Source: Vibrio sp. YMD68 (GTDB lineage: Bacteria; Pseudomonadota; Gammaproteobacteria; Enterobacterales; Vibrionaceae). From it: 64,000 nt of DNA. The stretch is from contig NZ_CP124614.1 of NCBI RefSeq assembly GCF_029958905.1, positions 3,100,001 through 3,164,000 of the forward strand. Direction: 5' to 3'. A model generated the notes under the pieces. That model made no database searches and was not told the origin of the DNA. It saw nothing but the letters and a program-made list of their open reading frames with translations. A program made the translations under genes and the position numbers. Each line of letters opens with the position of its first letter. Within the stretch, counting starts at the first letter, position 1. Positions 32,598-42,345 of this stretch are shown piece by piece.

Positions 32598-33488
32598 CCT
32601 ATTACAACATCAATGCTGTAATAGGCACCAATTGGATACCCTTGAGAGTGCTTTGACAAATTTTAGATGAATCAAGGTAAATAAGTTTATCTTTAGCCAT
32701 GAACAATAAACAATTGACGCTGTTTTAGCTGACGCTATGCCTTTATTCGTAATGGTTTGAATTTCAATGATATCCCCAACTTGATGCTGGCACATAGCGC
32801 TCTGTCGACGCTGTCTGGAAACGAAAATGGAGCAAAGCATTCGTCACCGTCAAGCATTGGTAGTATTTGTAATGGCATCTACATTGTCTTGGTGGTGTGT
32901 GTATGGCGGCCTTCCCTGTCCTTTTCAAGGTAGGCTCACACAATGTAACGAGCTATTAATCAAACGGCACAGGCGAGGATTCCCTTTTAGGGGGGGGCAT
33001 TTCCGCGAAAAGTCCAATGTGAGTCGTCAGCCCTTTATTTATATTCTCTGAAAAATGATGAAAAGTGGATGGTTTATAGATTTATTGGCAGCGAATTCTG
33101 AAACTCACTTACAAAATAGCATTGTGCAAGTTACACACAAGATCGATATCACTTATTTCGTCGAAAAACTCACTGATTGAATGCGAAATCAATGACACTT
33201 TTATCACACTGGTGATTAATTCAATATCAATAACATGCCCTTCATCACATTAATGGCATTTCAATATATTATTCATAATGAGACCAACTTCAAGTAATGG
33301 CTATTGACTTGTCATTAAAATATATTTTGTAATTTTATTTCAGGTTAAATGCGTGAACTTTGCACATTAAAACCACTTGACTAGGGATAACTAGCGATCC
33401 GCATCACACTTCCTGGCTACTTTCTTAACTAAATATTTCCATTGATAATAATCCTAATAACCACGAACACGAATAACTGGGATTTATT
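32598..33488. other. Long gap upstream of the cmt-like operon
   Basis: 890 bases with no convincing gene. It holds an inverted repeat CCTATTACA/TGTAATAGG at 32598-32625, an eight-G run at 32990-32997, and a 48-base stretch at 32986-33034 related to 17458-17505. TTATCAC-ACTG-GTGATTAA at 33201-33218 is a near-palindrome that may be an operator. The operon promoter must lie here; no exact CRP site was found. Confidence 0.45.
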
Positions 33489-33932
33489 ATGCTTTATGAC
33501 CTTATTGACCATGACTTAATTGACGTTATTAACCACTCAGAATATCAGTGGGAAGACGCAGTTAAAGAAACGACGCGTTATTTGCAGGATAAAGGATATG
33601 TAACCGATAATTATGCGGATGCGATCATTCAGTCAACGCATGATAATGGACCTTATTACGTGCTTTGTCCAGGTATTGCAATGCCTCATGCTCGTCCAGA
33701 GGCTGGGGTCCTAAAAACAGGTCTTGGTATCCATGTGTTCTCTAGCCCAGTCGACTTCGGTTCAGATATGGGACCTGCTCATGTATTACTGACCCTAGCA
33801 GCACAAGATTCAGATACTCACATTGAAGTGATTCAAGCATTAAGCGAAATGCTTTGTGATGAGGAAAATATTGCCAAACTGGCCGCTTCTTCATCAAAAC
33901 AAGACGTACTTGAAATAATCAAGAGTTACTAA
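33489..33932 (+). CDS. cmtB: PTS EIIA component, CmtB/mannitol-type
   Basis: 147 aa. Phospho-histidine H67 in CPGIAMPHARPEAG. The preceding Tyr-Tyr and the later LLTLAAQDSDTHIEVIQALS are family features. No ribosome-binding site closer than ACTGGGATTTATT is obvious. It phosphorylates the EIIB domain of the next gene, 26 bases on. It heads an eight-gene operon whose content matches the E. coli tktA-cmtB-cmtA-yggP-yggF-yggD-yggC-epd-pgk-fbaA region, so the E. coli name is used. Substrate unproven in E. coli as well. Confidence 0.85.
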   Translation: MLYDLIDHDLIDVINHSEYQWEDAVKETTRYLQDKGYVTDNYADAIIQSTHDNGPYYVLCPGIAMPHARPEAGVLKTGLGIHVFSSPVDFGSDMGPAHVLLTLAAQDSDTHIEVIQALSEMLCDEENIAKLAASSSKQDVLEIIKSY

Positions 33933-33958
33933 TAATAACCTAGTATAAGGAATATAAC

Positions 33959-35362
33959 GTGTCTACAAATTTACGAGCTAGAATACAAGCCTTCGGTGGT
34001 CATCTGACCGCGATGGTTTTGCCAAATATCGGAGCCTTCATTGCGTGGGGCTTTATTACTGCATTATTTATTCCAACGGGTTGGATGCCTAACGAATATT
34101 TCGGTGAGTTAGTCGGCCCAATGATAACTTACTTACTGCCACTACTTATCGGTTACACCGGTGGTCAAATTGTAGGTGATAAGCGTGGGGCGGTAGCGGG
34201 TGCTATCGGTACCATGGGGGTTATCGCTGGCGCCGAGATTCCAATGTTTGTAGGTGCGATGATTATGGGCCCATTGAGTGGCTGGGTAATCGTTCAAATC
34301 GATAAACGTCTACAAGACAAGATCCCTTCAGGCTTCGAGATGGTGGTAAATAATTTCTCGCTAGGTATCTTCGGCATGTTGATGTGTCTGTTTGCTTACG
34401 CGATTGTTGGCCCTGCTGTGACTGCAGCGAACCTATTCGTTAAATCGGGTATAGAAGCGCTTGTGGAAACTGGTTTTCTACCGTTACTTGCGATTATTAA
34501 CGAGCCAGCAAAAGTTCTGTTCCTGAACAACGCTATTGATCAAGGTATCTACTATCCATTAGGCCTGCAAGCTGCGGCGGAAACGGGCAAATCTATCTTC
34601 TTTATGGTGGCGTCTAACCCTGGTCCTGGTCTAGGTATGCTTCTGGCTTACGCTAAGTTCGGTCAAGGTTTAAGTAAGAAGTCAGCACCAAGTGCAATCA
34701 TCATTCACTTCTTTGGTGGTATCCATGAGTTGTACTTCCCATACGTTTTAATGAAGCCAATCATGATTCTCGCGATGATTGCGGGTGCAGCGACAGGCAT
34801 CGCAACATTCAACCTGCTTGATGGTGGTCTGGTTGCTGGCCCGAGCCCTGGCTCAATCTTCTCTTACTTAGCTCTAACACCAAAAGGCAGCTTCTTCGCA
34901 ACCATCGTGGGTGTAGCAACAGCAACGATAGTGTCTTTCCTAGTGGCAAGTGCAATCCTAAAAGTGAGCAAGAAGGAAGAGACTGAAGATGAGTTCGAAC
35001 AATCGATGACTGACATGAAAGACATGAAAGCAGAAGGTTCAGTGGCTAAAACTCCTGTTTCAGCAGCGAAAACTGAAGCGAAAGATATCAAATTTGTAGC
35101 TTTTGCATGCGATGCAGGGATGGGTTCAAGTGCCATGGGCGCTTCAACGTTCAAACGCAAGCTCGAAAAAGCAGGCTACGAAGTTGAAGTGAAAAACTAC
35201 GCGATTGAGAAAGTGCCGAGTCATGCCGATGTGGTGGTTACTCACGAAAGTCTAGAGAGTCGTGCAATCAAAGCTACAGGGCTACCAGTAGTAACAATTA
35301 AGAACTTCCTTCACGATCCAGCGTTAGACACGCTAATGGATACAATCGGTCAACAAGCTTAA
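33959..35362 (+). CDS. cmtA: PTS EIICB component, mannitol-family permease (CmtA-like)
   Basis: 467 aa, starting at GTG 33959 with AAGGAA 8 bases upstream. EIIC of about eight membrane segments first, with PNIGAFIAWGFITALFIPTG, NEPAKVLFLNNAIDQG and the sugar-site motif GGIHELYFPYVLMKP. A Lys/Glu linker (about 340-375) follows, then the EIIB domain with active cysteine C384 in FACDAGMGSSAMG. EIIA is separate (cmtB), unlike MtlA. Imports a hexitol or related polyol as a 1-phosphate by family. The cargo downstream (dehydrogenase, kinase, transketolase, aldolase) argues for something other than plain mannitol. Confidence 0.9.
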   Translation: MSTNLRARIQAFGGHLTAMVLPNIGAFIAWGFITALFIPTGWMPNEYFGELVGPMITYLLPLLIGYTGGQIVGDKRGAVAGAIGTMGVIAGAEIPMFVGAMIMGPLSGWVIVQIDKRLQDKIPSGFEMVVNNFSLGIFGMLMCLFAYAIVGPAVTAANLFVKSGIEALVETGFLPLLAIINEPAKVLFLNNAIDQGIYYPLGLQAAAETGKSIFFMVASNPGPGLGMLLAYAKFGQGLSKKSAPSAIIIHFFGGIHELYFPYVLMKPIMILAMIAGAATGIATFNLLDGGLVAGPSPGSIFSYLALTPKGSFFATIVGVATATIVSFLVASAILKVSKKEETEDEFEQSMTDMKDMKAEGSVAKTPVSAAKTEAKDIKFVAFACDAGMGSSAMGASTFKRKLEKAGYEVEVKNYAIEKVPSHADVVVTHESLESRAIKATGLPVVTIKNFLHDPALDTLMDTIGQQA

Positions 35363-35412
35363 ATTTTAAATTTTGGGGCCAGGTCATGGCCCCACCTTTC
35401 GGAGATAAAATC

Positions 35413-36684
35413 ATGGTTCAAACAACTGCAGCAGTTATTTGTGGTGAGAAAGACGTTCAACTTAGAACCTTTGAACTACCAAAGATTTCGGATGATGAAC
35501 TGCTAGTAAAAAATATTTCTAATAGTATTTGCCTCTCAACTTACAAAGCAGCACTGCTAGGTAGCAATCATAAGCGAGTTCCTGACAACATCTCTGAAGT
35601 GCCAGTGATGACAGGCCACGAATATGCGGGTGTGATTGTTGAAGTTGGCGCTAATCTAAAAGATCGCTTCAAGCCGGGCGAACCATTTGTACTGCAACCT
35701 GCAATGGGTCTACCAACTGGCTACTCAGCAGGCTATAGCTACGAAACCTTTGGCGGGAATGCGACTTACTCGATTATCCCGAAAGTGGCGATTGACCTTG
35801 ATTGTGTCCTCCCATACAAAAGCCCATATTACGCAAATGCATCGTTAGCAGAGCCAATGTCTTGCATTATTGGTGCATTCCATGCGAGCTACCATACAAC
35901 GCAATATGTCTATGAGCATCAAATGGGTATTAAAGAAGGTGGTTCACTCGCTTTACTTGCGTGTGCTGGCCCTATGGGCATCGGCGCGATTGATTATGCG
36001 ATTAATGGACCTGTGAAACCAAGCTTGATTGTAGTGACTGACATTGATGAAGCACGTCTAGCGCGCGCTGAAAGCCTTATTCCAGTATCAAAAGCTGCGG
36101 AAAACAGTATTGAATTACATTATGTGAATACTGCTAAAGTTGATGACCCGGTTACCTACCTAAAAAGTTTGAATAAAGATAAAGGCTATGACGATGTCAT
36201 GGTATACGCTGCAGTTGCACAGGTGCTAGAGCAAGCCGATGAGCTACTTGGTAATGATGGCTGTTTAAACTTCTTTGCTGGTCCTACGGATAAACAATTC
36301 AAAGTACCGTTTAATTTCTACAACGTTCACTACGAATCAACGCATATCGTCGGTACCTCTGGTGGTTCAACAGGTGATTTGATTGAGTCAGTAGAGCTGT
36401 CAGAAGCAGGCAAGATCAACCCATCGTTCATGTTAACGCACATCGGTGGCCTTGAAGCCGCGCCACATACCATTTTGAATCAGCTGGATCTTCCAGGTGG
36501 CAAGAAATTGATTTACCCTCATATAGATATGCCACTAACAGCGATAGATGAGTTCCATACCTTAGCGGATGTTGATCCGTTTTTTAACGAACTTGACGCT
36601 ATTGTTAAAGTTAACAATTACGTATGGAATGAACAGGCAGAAAAAGCCCTGCTTGAGTTCTACGACGTGAATTTAACGGCTTAA
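35413..36684 (+). CDS. yggP: Zinc-type polyol-phosphate/sorbose-1-phosphate dehydrogenase (YggP-like)
   Basis: 423 aa from ATG 35413 (GGAG 8 bases upstream); an ATG at 35386 overlaps the gap and lacks a site. Medium-chain dehydrogenase fold: catalytic part with GHEYAGVIVEVGA (GHE zinc/catalytic region) and then a Rossmann part with LLACAGPMGIGAIDYA at about 180-200 and D after VVTDIDEAR. It is longer than common alcohol dehydrogenases (about 350) and resembles L-sorbose-1-phosphate reductase and YggP. It probably oxidises the imported alditol phosphate to a ketose phosphate with NAD. The exact substrate is unknown. Confidence 0.8.
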   Translation: MVQTTAAVICGEKDVQLRTFELPKISDDELLVKNISNSICLSTYKAALLGSNHKRVPDNISEVPVMTGHEYAGVIVEVGANLKDRFKPGEPFVLQPAMGLPTGYSAGYSYETFGGNATYSIIPKVAIDLDCVLPYKSPYYANASLAEPMSCIIGAFHASYHTTQYVYEHQMGIKEGGSLALLACAGPMGIGAIDYAINGPVKPSLIVVTDIDEARLARAESLIPVSKAAENSIELHYVNTAKVDDPVTYLKSLNKDKGYDDVMVYAAVAQVLEQADELLGNDGCLNFFAGPTDKQFKVPFNFYNVHYESTHIVGTSGGSTGDLIESVELSEAGKINPSFMLTHIGGLEAAPHTILNQLDLPGGKKLIYPHIDMPLTAIDEFHTLADVDPFFNELDAIVKVNNYVWNEQAEKALLEFYDVNLTA

Positions 36685-36697
36685 TCGACAATTGATA

Positions 36698-36723
36698 TTG
36701 TGGTAGCTAGCCTGCTACCACAA
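36698..36723 (+). repeat. Perfect hairpin inside the operon
   Basis: TTGTGGTAGC and GCTACCACAA form 10-bp perfect arms around TAGCCT. No T-tract follows, so it is not a terminator. It spans the GTG start candidate of the next gene, and it may stabilise the upstream mRNA or control translation of the MtlR-like protein. Confidence 0.6.
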
Positions 36724-36726
36724 TGC

Positions 36727-37260
36727 ATGAGGAAGTTAGATATTACAGTCCAAGAAGAATTATTAGATACTCTAGAAGAGTGCGCCAATGCGACTTGTTC
36801 CATTAAAGCATCTCATAAACTGATCAACTCAAAGCTAAAGCAACTGCTCCCAAGGGTGTTTGTGCAAGATCCGTTGGTTATAGAGTATGCGGTGACGCCT
36901 CTCCTTAAAGAAAATGGCCCTTTGGTCGAGATTGATGTGGTGTCAAAATTGATGTTCGCCATGGGAAAAATATCGTTGGAAACTTATGCCGATATTGGAT
37001 TGTTCGAACAAATGCATGGGTTTGTTACCAAGCAACCTCACGCGATTCAATTTGATGATGACATGATTTACGACTTTATTTGTAATCAGTCAATATTCTC
37101 CAAAGCTGAAAACAACATCTATTTAGACTCTATTAATCAATTGAAATTTTCGTCATTCGATGCATTTTCTAAAGCTCGCTACGAGTCGCTTATCAAGACG
37201 GTTCTCAAACTATCTTGTGAAAGCCTGTTAGAAACTGTTGAGAAAGAAATACTAAATTAA
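36727..37260 (+). CDS. yggD: MtlR/YggD-family protein
   Basis: 177 aa from ATG 36727; GTG 36700 in the same frame would add nine residues but lies within a hairpin. The MtlR family pattern is seen in LLPRVFVQDPLVIEYAVTPL (about 46-65), NGPLVEIDVVSKLMFAMGKI and ETYADIGLFEQM. MtlR represses the mannitol operon in E. coli without a DNA-binding domain of its own; YggD has been described as a fumarase-type protein (FumE) in E. coli. Here it sits inside the operon, so an operon-specific regulatory role is likely but unproven. No ribosome-binding site is obvious, suggesting weak or coupled translation. Confidence 0.75.
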   Translation: MRKLDITVQEELLDTLEECANATCSIKASHKLINSKLKQLLPRVFVQDPLVIEYAVTPLLKENGPLVEIDVVSKLMFAMGKISLETYADIGLFEQMHGFVTKQPHAIQFDDDMIYDFICNQSIFSKAENNIYLDSINQLKFSSFDAFSKARYESLIKTVLKLSCESLLETVEKEILN

Positions 37261-37270
37261 GGTTGTTAGC

Positions 37271-38005
37271 ATGCAAGTGTCATTAAACGTCAGTGGCTTT
37301 GAAACAGAAGCAGTTTTTCCCGATCGCGACATTGAGCTTATTCATAAACCGCTGGTTGAAAAATTTACCTCGCTCTACACACAGAAAAAAGATCGAACGG
37401 TCATCTTCTTAGCTGCGCCTCCTGGTAGTGGCAAATCGACGTTAGCCGCGTTTTGGGAGCATTTGTCACAGACAGAAGCGAATTGTCAGCCACTTCAAGT
37501 TTTGCCATTTGATGGCTTTCATTATCCCAACGAAATATTGGATTCAAACTATATCGTTCGAGGAGATGAAAAAATTAAACTTCGCACCATTAAAGGGGCT
37601 TACGAAACCTTTAATTTAACGTCACTGATTGAAAAACTTAAACAGCTTAAGATCAAAGACCCAATGTGGCCATATTATGACCGCAACCTTCATGACCCAG
37701 TAGATAATGCGATAGCCGTCAATGAAGAGATCGTGGTGATTGAGGGCAATTGGTTGTTGCTAGATGAGCCTGTTTGGAATGGGTTACATGAGTTGGCGGA
37801 TTTCACTATCTTTATCGATACCGATCCCAAGTTTCTGGAAGAGCGCCTTGTTAACCGAAAAATTCGTGGCGGCTCAACTCCGGAAGCGGCACAAGATTTT
37901 TACGAAAAGTCGGATTCCAAGAACGTGGCTAAAGTATTAAACCATTCGATTAAGGCTGATCTGACTCTGTATATGAACCAAGACGGTTCGTTTGAAATTA
38001 ATTAA
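37271..38005 (+). CDS. yggC: P-loop kinase, YggC/uridine kinase-like
   Basis: 244 aa; ATG 37271 with AAGG upstream. Walker A APPGSGKST at about 50-58, a DGFHYPN motif near 85 typical of the pantothenate/uridine/fructose kinase-like group (PFDGFHYPNEIL), and VIEGNWLLLDEPVW (Walker B-like EGN) at about 158-171. RKIRGGSTPEAA is a lid region. It probably phosphorylates a sugar or sugar phosphate in the pathway opened by CmtAB and YggP. Family name follows E. coli YggC, whose substrate is not established. Confidence 0.8.
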   Translation: MQVSLNVSGFETEAVFPDRDIELIHKPLVEKFTSLYTQKKDRTVIFLAAPPGSGKSTLAAFWEHLSQTEANCQPLQVLPFDGFHYPNEILDSNYIVRGDEKIKLRTIKGAYETFNLTSLIEKLKQLKIKDPMWPYYDRNLHDPVDNAIAVNEEIVVIEGNWLLLDEPVWNGLHELADFTIFIDTDPKFLEERLVNRKIRGGSTPEAAQDFYEKSDSKNVAKVLNHSIKADLTLYMNQDGSFEIN

Positions 38006-38023
38006 ACAAGTTAGGAGGTCATG

Positions 38024-38770
38024 ATGGAGATTGTTGTCGACAGCCATACCCATACATTGGCAAGTGGCCATGCCTATAGCACCATTATTGAGAATGCTCT
38101 AGCATCAAAAAATAAGGGGCTAAAACTCCTTTGTACAACGGATCATGCTCCTGAAATGCCGGGAGCCCCCCACTACTGGTTTTTCAACAACCAAAGGATT
38201 TTGCCCCGCTTTCTTCATGATGTTGGTATTTTGCGCGGTGTGGAAGCTAACACGCTTAACATTGCAGGTGAGTTGGATCTTGCTCCATCTTCTTACCAAC
38301 ATTTAGACTGGGTTATTGCAAGCTTACATGAACCAGTATTCAAGCCCTCGACGGAACAAGAACACACACAGGCGTTAATGAATGTTATTAAGAGCGGCAA
38401 AGTTGATGTGTTGGGGCACTTAGGGAACCCAAACTATCAGTTTGATATGGAAGCGGTTCTGCTGTGTGCAAAGGATCACAATGTCGCGATTGAAGTGAAC
38501 AACACATCACTGACAGGTAAGAGCCGAAAAGGAAGTGATGTGCGATGCTCAAAAATTGTCGAGCTTGGTAAGCGAATTGGCGTTTACTTTTCTACAGGTT
38601 CTGATGCGCATTTCTGTGAAGAGATCGCTCGCCTCGATCTAGCGAAAGCACTTCTAGAAAAACACGAGGTTGGCGAAGAAAAGATCATAACCACATCAAC
38701 TTCTCGATTCCTTAATTTTTTATTGCTTCGTGGCAAAAGCCGTATTGAAGAATTTTCTGAATTATATTGA
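38024..38770 (+). CDS. PHP-domain phosphatase, YcdX-like
   Basis: 248 aa from ATG 38024; AGGAGG lies 5 bases upstream, while ATG 38021 would be only 2 bases from it. PHP metal motifs: D-S-H-T-H near the start ([17 protein letters not shown]), TDHAPEMPG at about 40-48, GVEAN (about 75), LGHLGNP (about 127) and STGSDAH (about 195). It probably removes phosphate from a sugar phosphate, like YcdX. In E. coli the same operon has yggF (a fructose-1,6-bisphosphatase) in place of this gene, so a bisphosphatase role is a reasonable guess. Confidence 0.8.
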   Translation: MEIVVDSHTHTLASGHAYSTIIENALASKNKGLKLLCTTDHAPEMPGAPHYWFFNNQRILPRFLHDVGILRGVEANTLNIAGELDLAPSSYQHLDWVIASLHEPVFKPSTEQEHTQALMNVIKSGKVDVLGHLGNPNYQFDMEAVLLCAKDHNVAIEVNNTSLTGKSRKGSDVRCSKIVELGKRIGVYFSTGSDAHFCEEIARLDLAKALLEKHEVGEEKIITTSTSRFLNFLLLRGKSRIEEFSELY

Positions 38771-38780
38771 AGGTAACATA

Positions 38781-40793
38781 ATGACAAGCCAAGAAAACCA
38801 ATCGAAGAATCAACTAGCAAATGCCATCCGTGCACTGAGCATGGATGGTGTTCAACAAGCTAACTCTGGTCACCCAGGTGCACCTATGGGTATGGCTGAT
38901 ATCGCCGAAGTACTTTGGCGTGGTCATCTAAACCACAACCCACAAAACCCAGAGTGGGCTGACCGAGACCGTTTCATTCTATCAAACGGCCACGGCTCAA
39001 TGCTTATTTACTCTCTGCTTCACCTAAGCGGTTACGAGCTATCCATTGACGACCTTAAAAACTTCCGTCAGCTTCACTCTAAAACGCCAGGTCACCCAGA
39101 GTACGGCTACGCTCCAGGCATCGAGACGACGACGGGTCCTCTCGGTCAAGGTATTACTAACGCGGTTGGTATGGCAATGGCTGAGAAAGCACTTGCTTCT
39201 CAGTTTAACAAAGAAGGCCACGACATCGTTGATCACTTCACTTATGTATTCATGGGTGATGGCTGTCTAATGGAAGGTATTTCGCACGAGGCATGCTCTC
39301 TTGCTGGTACACTAGGCCTAGGTAAGCTAATCGCATTCTGGGATGACAACGGCATCTCTATCGATGGTGAAGTTGAAGGTTGGTTCTCAGACGATACGCC
39401 TAAGCGCTTTGAAGCTTACGGCTGGCATGTAATTCCTACGGTAAACGGTCACGATGTAGAAGCTATCAACGCAGCAATCGAGGCAGCGAAAGCAGATCCT
39501 CGCCCTACACTAATTTGCACTAAAACGATCATTGGTTTTGGTTCTCCAAACAAATCGGGCTCTCACGACTGTCACGGCGCACCACTAGGCTTTGATGAAA
39601 TCGCGGCAACCAAAGAAGCACTCGGTTGGGCGCACGGTCCATTCGAAGTTCCTGCTGACATCTACGCACAGTGGGATGCTAAGGAAGCAGGCGCAACGAA
39701 AGAAGCTGCTTGGAACGAGAAGTTTGAAGCATACGCGGCAGCTTACCCAACCGATGCGGCAGAGCTTAAGCGTCGTATCAACGGCGATCTTCCAGCAGAG
39801 TGGGAAGCGAAAGCATCTCAAATCATTGCAAACCTGCAAGCTAAACCAGCAAACATCGCATCACGTAAAGCATCTCAAAATGCACTAGAAGCGTTTGGTG
39901 CAATCCTACCTGAATTCATGGGCGGCTCTGCTGACCTTGCGCCTTCTAACCTAACCATGTGGTCTGGTTCTAAGTCTCTTGAAGCATGCGACTTCTCTGG
40001 CAACTACATCCACTACGGTGTGCGTGAGTTCGGTATGACGGCGATCATGAATGGTATCGCGCTGCACGGCGGTTTCGTTCCTTACGGCGCAACATTCCTA
40101 ATGTTCATGGAGTACGCACGTAACGCAATGCGTATGGCGGCTCTGATGAAAGTTCAGAACATCCAAGTTTACACGCACGACTCTATCGGCTTAGGGGAAG
40201 ATGGTCCAACGCACCAACCTGTTGAGCAAATGGCTTCGCTACGTCTAACGCCGAACATGAGCACGTGGCGTCCATGTGACCAGGTTGAATCAGCAGTAGC
40301 TTGGAAACTGGCTATCGAGCGTAAAGACGCGCCTACAGCACTAATCTTCTCTCGTCAAAACCTTGCTCAGCAAGAGCGTAACGCAGAGCAGGTTGCCAAC
40401 ATCGCTAAAGGTGGTTACATCCTGAAAGATAGTGAAGGCAAGCCAGAGCTAATCTTTATTGCAACGGGTTCTGAGGTTGAGCTAGCAGTAGAAGCTGCGG
40501 CACAACTAACAGCAGAAGGTAAGAGAGTACGCGTTGTTTCTATGCCATCGACAGATGCATTCGACAAGCAAGATGCTGCTTACCGTGAAGGGGTTCTACC
40601 GTCAGACGTAACGGCTCGTATCGCTATCGAAGCCGGTATTGCGGACTTCTGGTACAAGTACGTTGGCTTCAACGGAAAAATTATCGGTATGACAACATTC
40701 GGTGAATCCGCACCAGCAGGTGAACTATTCAGGATGTTTGGTTTCACACTAGACAACGTATTAACCACTGCACACTCTGTACTAAAAGCATAA
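38781..40793 (+). CDS. tkt: Transketolase
   Basis: 670 aa from ATG 38781 (AAGGTAACATA upstream); a longer frame to 38730 lies within the PHP gene. ThDP-binding parts are clear: [14 protein letters not shown], the [13 protein letters not shown] motif near 160, and DDNGISIDG. The pyrimidine domain has [14 protein letters not shown] and [14 protein letters not shown]. It moves two-carbon units between ketose and aldose phosphates in the pentose phosphate pathway. Codon use is markedly biased to common codons, as in highly expressed genes. Located in the operon between the PHP gene and fba; it may be an extra copy beside a housekeeping tkt. Confidence 0.95.
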   Translation: MTSQENQSKNQLANAIRALSMDGVQQANSGHPGAPMGMADIAEVLWRGHLNHNPQNPEWADRDRFILSNGHGSMLIYSLLHLSGYELSIDDLKNFRQLHSKTPGHPEYGYAPGIETTTGPLGQGITNAVGMAMAEKALASQFNKEGHDIVDHFTYVFMGDGCLMEGISHEACSLAGTLGLGKLIAFWDDNGISIDGEVEGWFSDDTPKRFEAYGWHVIPTVNGHDVEAINAAIEAAKADPRPTLICTKTIIGFGSPNKSGSHDCHGAPLGFDEIAATKEALGWAHGPFEVPADIYAQWDAKEAGATKEAAWNEKFEAYAAAYPTDAAELKRRINGDLPAEWEAKASQIIANLQAKPANIASRKASQNALEAFGAILPEFMGGSADLAPSNLTMWSGSKSLEACDFSGNYIHYGVREFGMTAIMNGIALHGGFVPYGATFLMFMEYARNAMRMAALMKVQNIQVYTHDSIGLGEDGPTHQPVEQMASLRLTPNMSTWRPCDQVESAVAWKLAIERKDAPTALIFSRQNLAQQERNAEQVANIAKGGYILKDSEGKPELIFIATGSEVELAVEAAAQLTAEGKRVRVVSMPSTDAFDKQDAAYREGVLPSDVTARIAIEAGIADFWYKYVGFNGKIIGMTTFGESAPAGELFRMFGFTLDNVLTTAHSVLKA

Positions 40794-40805
40794 GTAGGAA
40801 GTAAC

Positions 40806-41900
40806 ATGACCACGTTAGAAACAACAGCAAAACAATGGCAAGATCTAGGCATTAAACCAGGTGTGATTTTTGGCGAAGACGTACAAAAAATTTACAAACT
40901 GGCTAAGCAGCACAAATATGCACTTCCTGCTATCAACTGTGTGAACACCGACTCAATCAACGCGGTACTAGAAGCGGCATCGGGAATTGGTTCACCTGTA
41001 ATTATTCAACTGTCTAACGGCGGAGCAAGTTTTTTTGCAGGTAAAGGCCTGAAACTACCAGAGCACACAGCACAAATTTTAGGCGCAACCATTGCTGCTA
41101 AGTACGTACACGATGTGGCAGCCGCTTACGGCATTCCAGTGATCCTACACACTGACCATGCTTCAAAAGTATTATTACCGTGGATTGATGGTCTGCTTGA
41201 TGCAGGTGAAGCGTTCTTTGCTCAAACGGGCAAACCACTATTCTCTTCACACATGATTGATTTGTCTGAAGAATCGCTAGAAGAAAACATCGAAATCTCA
41301 GCGAAATACTTAGCGCGTATGAACAAGATTGAGATGTCACTAGAAATTGAACTTGGCTGCACTGGCGGTGAGGAGGACGGCATTGATAACTCTCATCTAG
41401 ATCAATCCATGCTGTACACCTCGCCTGAAGACGTGGCTTACGCATACGAAACGCTGAGCGCAATTAGCCCGCGTTTCACGATTGCGGCATCATTTGGCAA
41501 CGTACATGGCGTGTATAAGCCAGGTAACGTAGTTCTAACCCCGACAATCCTTCGTGACTCTCAAGAGTATGTTTGTGAGAAGTTCGGTCTTGAAGCGAAC
41601 ACATTGGATTTCGTATTCCACGGTGGTAGCGGCTCAACTGAGGCGGAAATTAAAGAAGCGATTGAGTACGGCGTGATTAAAATGAACGTTGACACGGATA
41701 CTCAGTGGGCAACGTGGGACGGCGCTCGTCAGTACATTGCAGAGAACTTTGACTACCTACAAGGTCAGATAGGTAACCCTGAAGGTGAAAATAAGCCGAA
41801 CAAAAAGTATTATGACCCTAGAGTCATTCTGCGTGCAGCACAAGCCTCGCACATCAAGTTGGTCAAAGAATTATTTGCCATTTTGGGCAATCGATCATAA
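40806..41900 (+). CDS. fbaA: Class II fructose-bisphosphate aldolase
   Basis: 364 aa. Class IIA signature: VILHTDHASKVLLPWIDG (H115, D117, H118, zinc and catalytic), then LEIELGCTGGEEDGIDN, a long-form insert typical of E. coli FbaA, and GGSGSTEAEI. GNVHGVYKPGNV carries the second zinc histidine. Splits fructose 1,6-bisphosphate into triose phosphates; with the transketolase it can also process sedoheptulose bisphosphate. Last gene of the operon; starts 12 bases after tkt. Probably a duplicate of the chromosomal fbaA. Confidence 0.95.
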   Translation: MTTLETTAKQWQDLGIKPGVIFGEDVQKIYKLAKQHKYALPAINCVNTDSINAVLEAASGIGSPVIIQLSNGGASFFAGKGLKLPEHTAQILGATIAAKYVHDVAAAYGIPVILHTDHASKVLLPWIDGLLDAGEAFFAQTGKPLFSSHMIDLSEESLEENIEISAKYLARMNKIEMSLEIELGCTGGEEDGIDNSHLDQSMLYTSPEDVAYAYETLSAISPRFTIAASFGNVHGVYKPGNVVLTPTILRDSQEYVCEKFGLEANTLDFVFHGGSGSTEAEIKEAIEYGVIKMNVDTDTQWATWDGARQYIAENFDYLQGQIGNPEGENKPNKKYYDPRVILRAAQASHIKLVKELFAILGNRS

Positions 41901-41920
41901 TTAAGAACTAGGGTTCAATT

Positions 41921-41952
41921 GCCTCAAGTTAACCTGTTAATTTGGGGCTTTT
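41921..41952 (+). terminator. Terminator of the cmt-like operon
   Basis: GCCTCAAGTTAAC and GTTAATTTGGGGC pair over 13 positions, with two G-T wobbles, around a two-base loop, followed by TTTT. It lies 20 bases after the fba stop. Confidence 0.75.
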
Positions 41953-42097
41953 CACTATGACAAATGGCAAAATTCTTTATGTCCAGAGGCGATTCTATCC
42001 GTATCAAATGCACTTTTCCCGCATAAATATCATTGTCGTCATGTAAGCTGTATCTATACCCGAGAGCATTGTTTTCGATGAAATCAGGATCATGCTT

Positions 42098-42345
42098 AAC
42101 CACAAAACGGTTCAAAGGCTTAGCTTATGGCTCAGCTTAATTTTAAATCGACGGTCAGGGTTAAAAAGTATCGTTCATACCGAGGAGAATCAGGAAAACC
42201 TGCTCCCAACGTGCTTGAAAGAGATTTTAGTGCGACTCAACCCGATGAAAAATTGGTAACTGATGTTAAGGAGTTCAAAGTCAAAGAGCAGAAAGTATAC
42301 TTGTCTCCCGTTGTCGACTTGTTTACTAAGGAAGTGGTGGATTAA
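42098..42345 (+). mobile_element. IS3-family transposase fragment (IS150-like orfB)
   Basis: NHKTVQRL at 42098 and, after a one-frame shift near 42125, STVRVKKYRSYRGESGKPA, NVLERDFSATQPDEKLVTDV and YLSPVVDLFTKEVVD match the middle of the IS3-group DDE transposase (start of the catalytic core). Both ends are missing, and the end abuts the 17-bp repeat exactly. It is not active. Confidence 0.9.

Noticed and set aside
33120..33380. Candidate CRP sites before the cmt-like operon (TGTGCAAGTTACACA; CGTGAACTTTGCACA)
   Set aside because: The spacing between half-sites is one base short of TGTGA-N6-TCACA in both.
38730..38780. Longer transketolase starting at 38730
   Set aside because: The extension lies within the PHP gene, and ATG 38781 has its own ribosome-binding site and matches the family start.
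41924..42115. Minus-strand frame of 63 codons after fba
   Set aside because: It starts inside the fba terminator and runs against the IS3 fragment.
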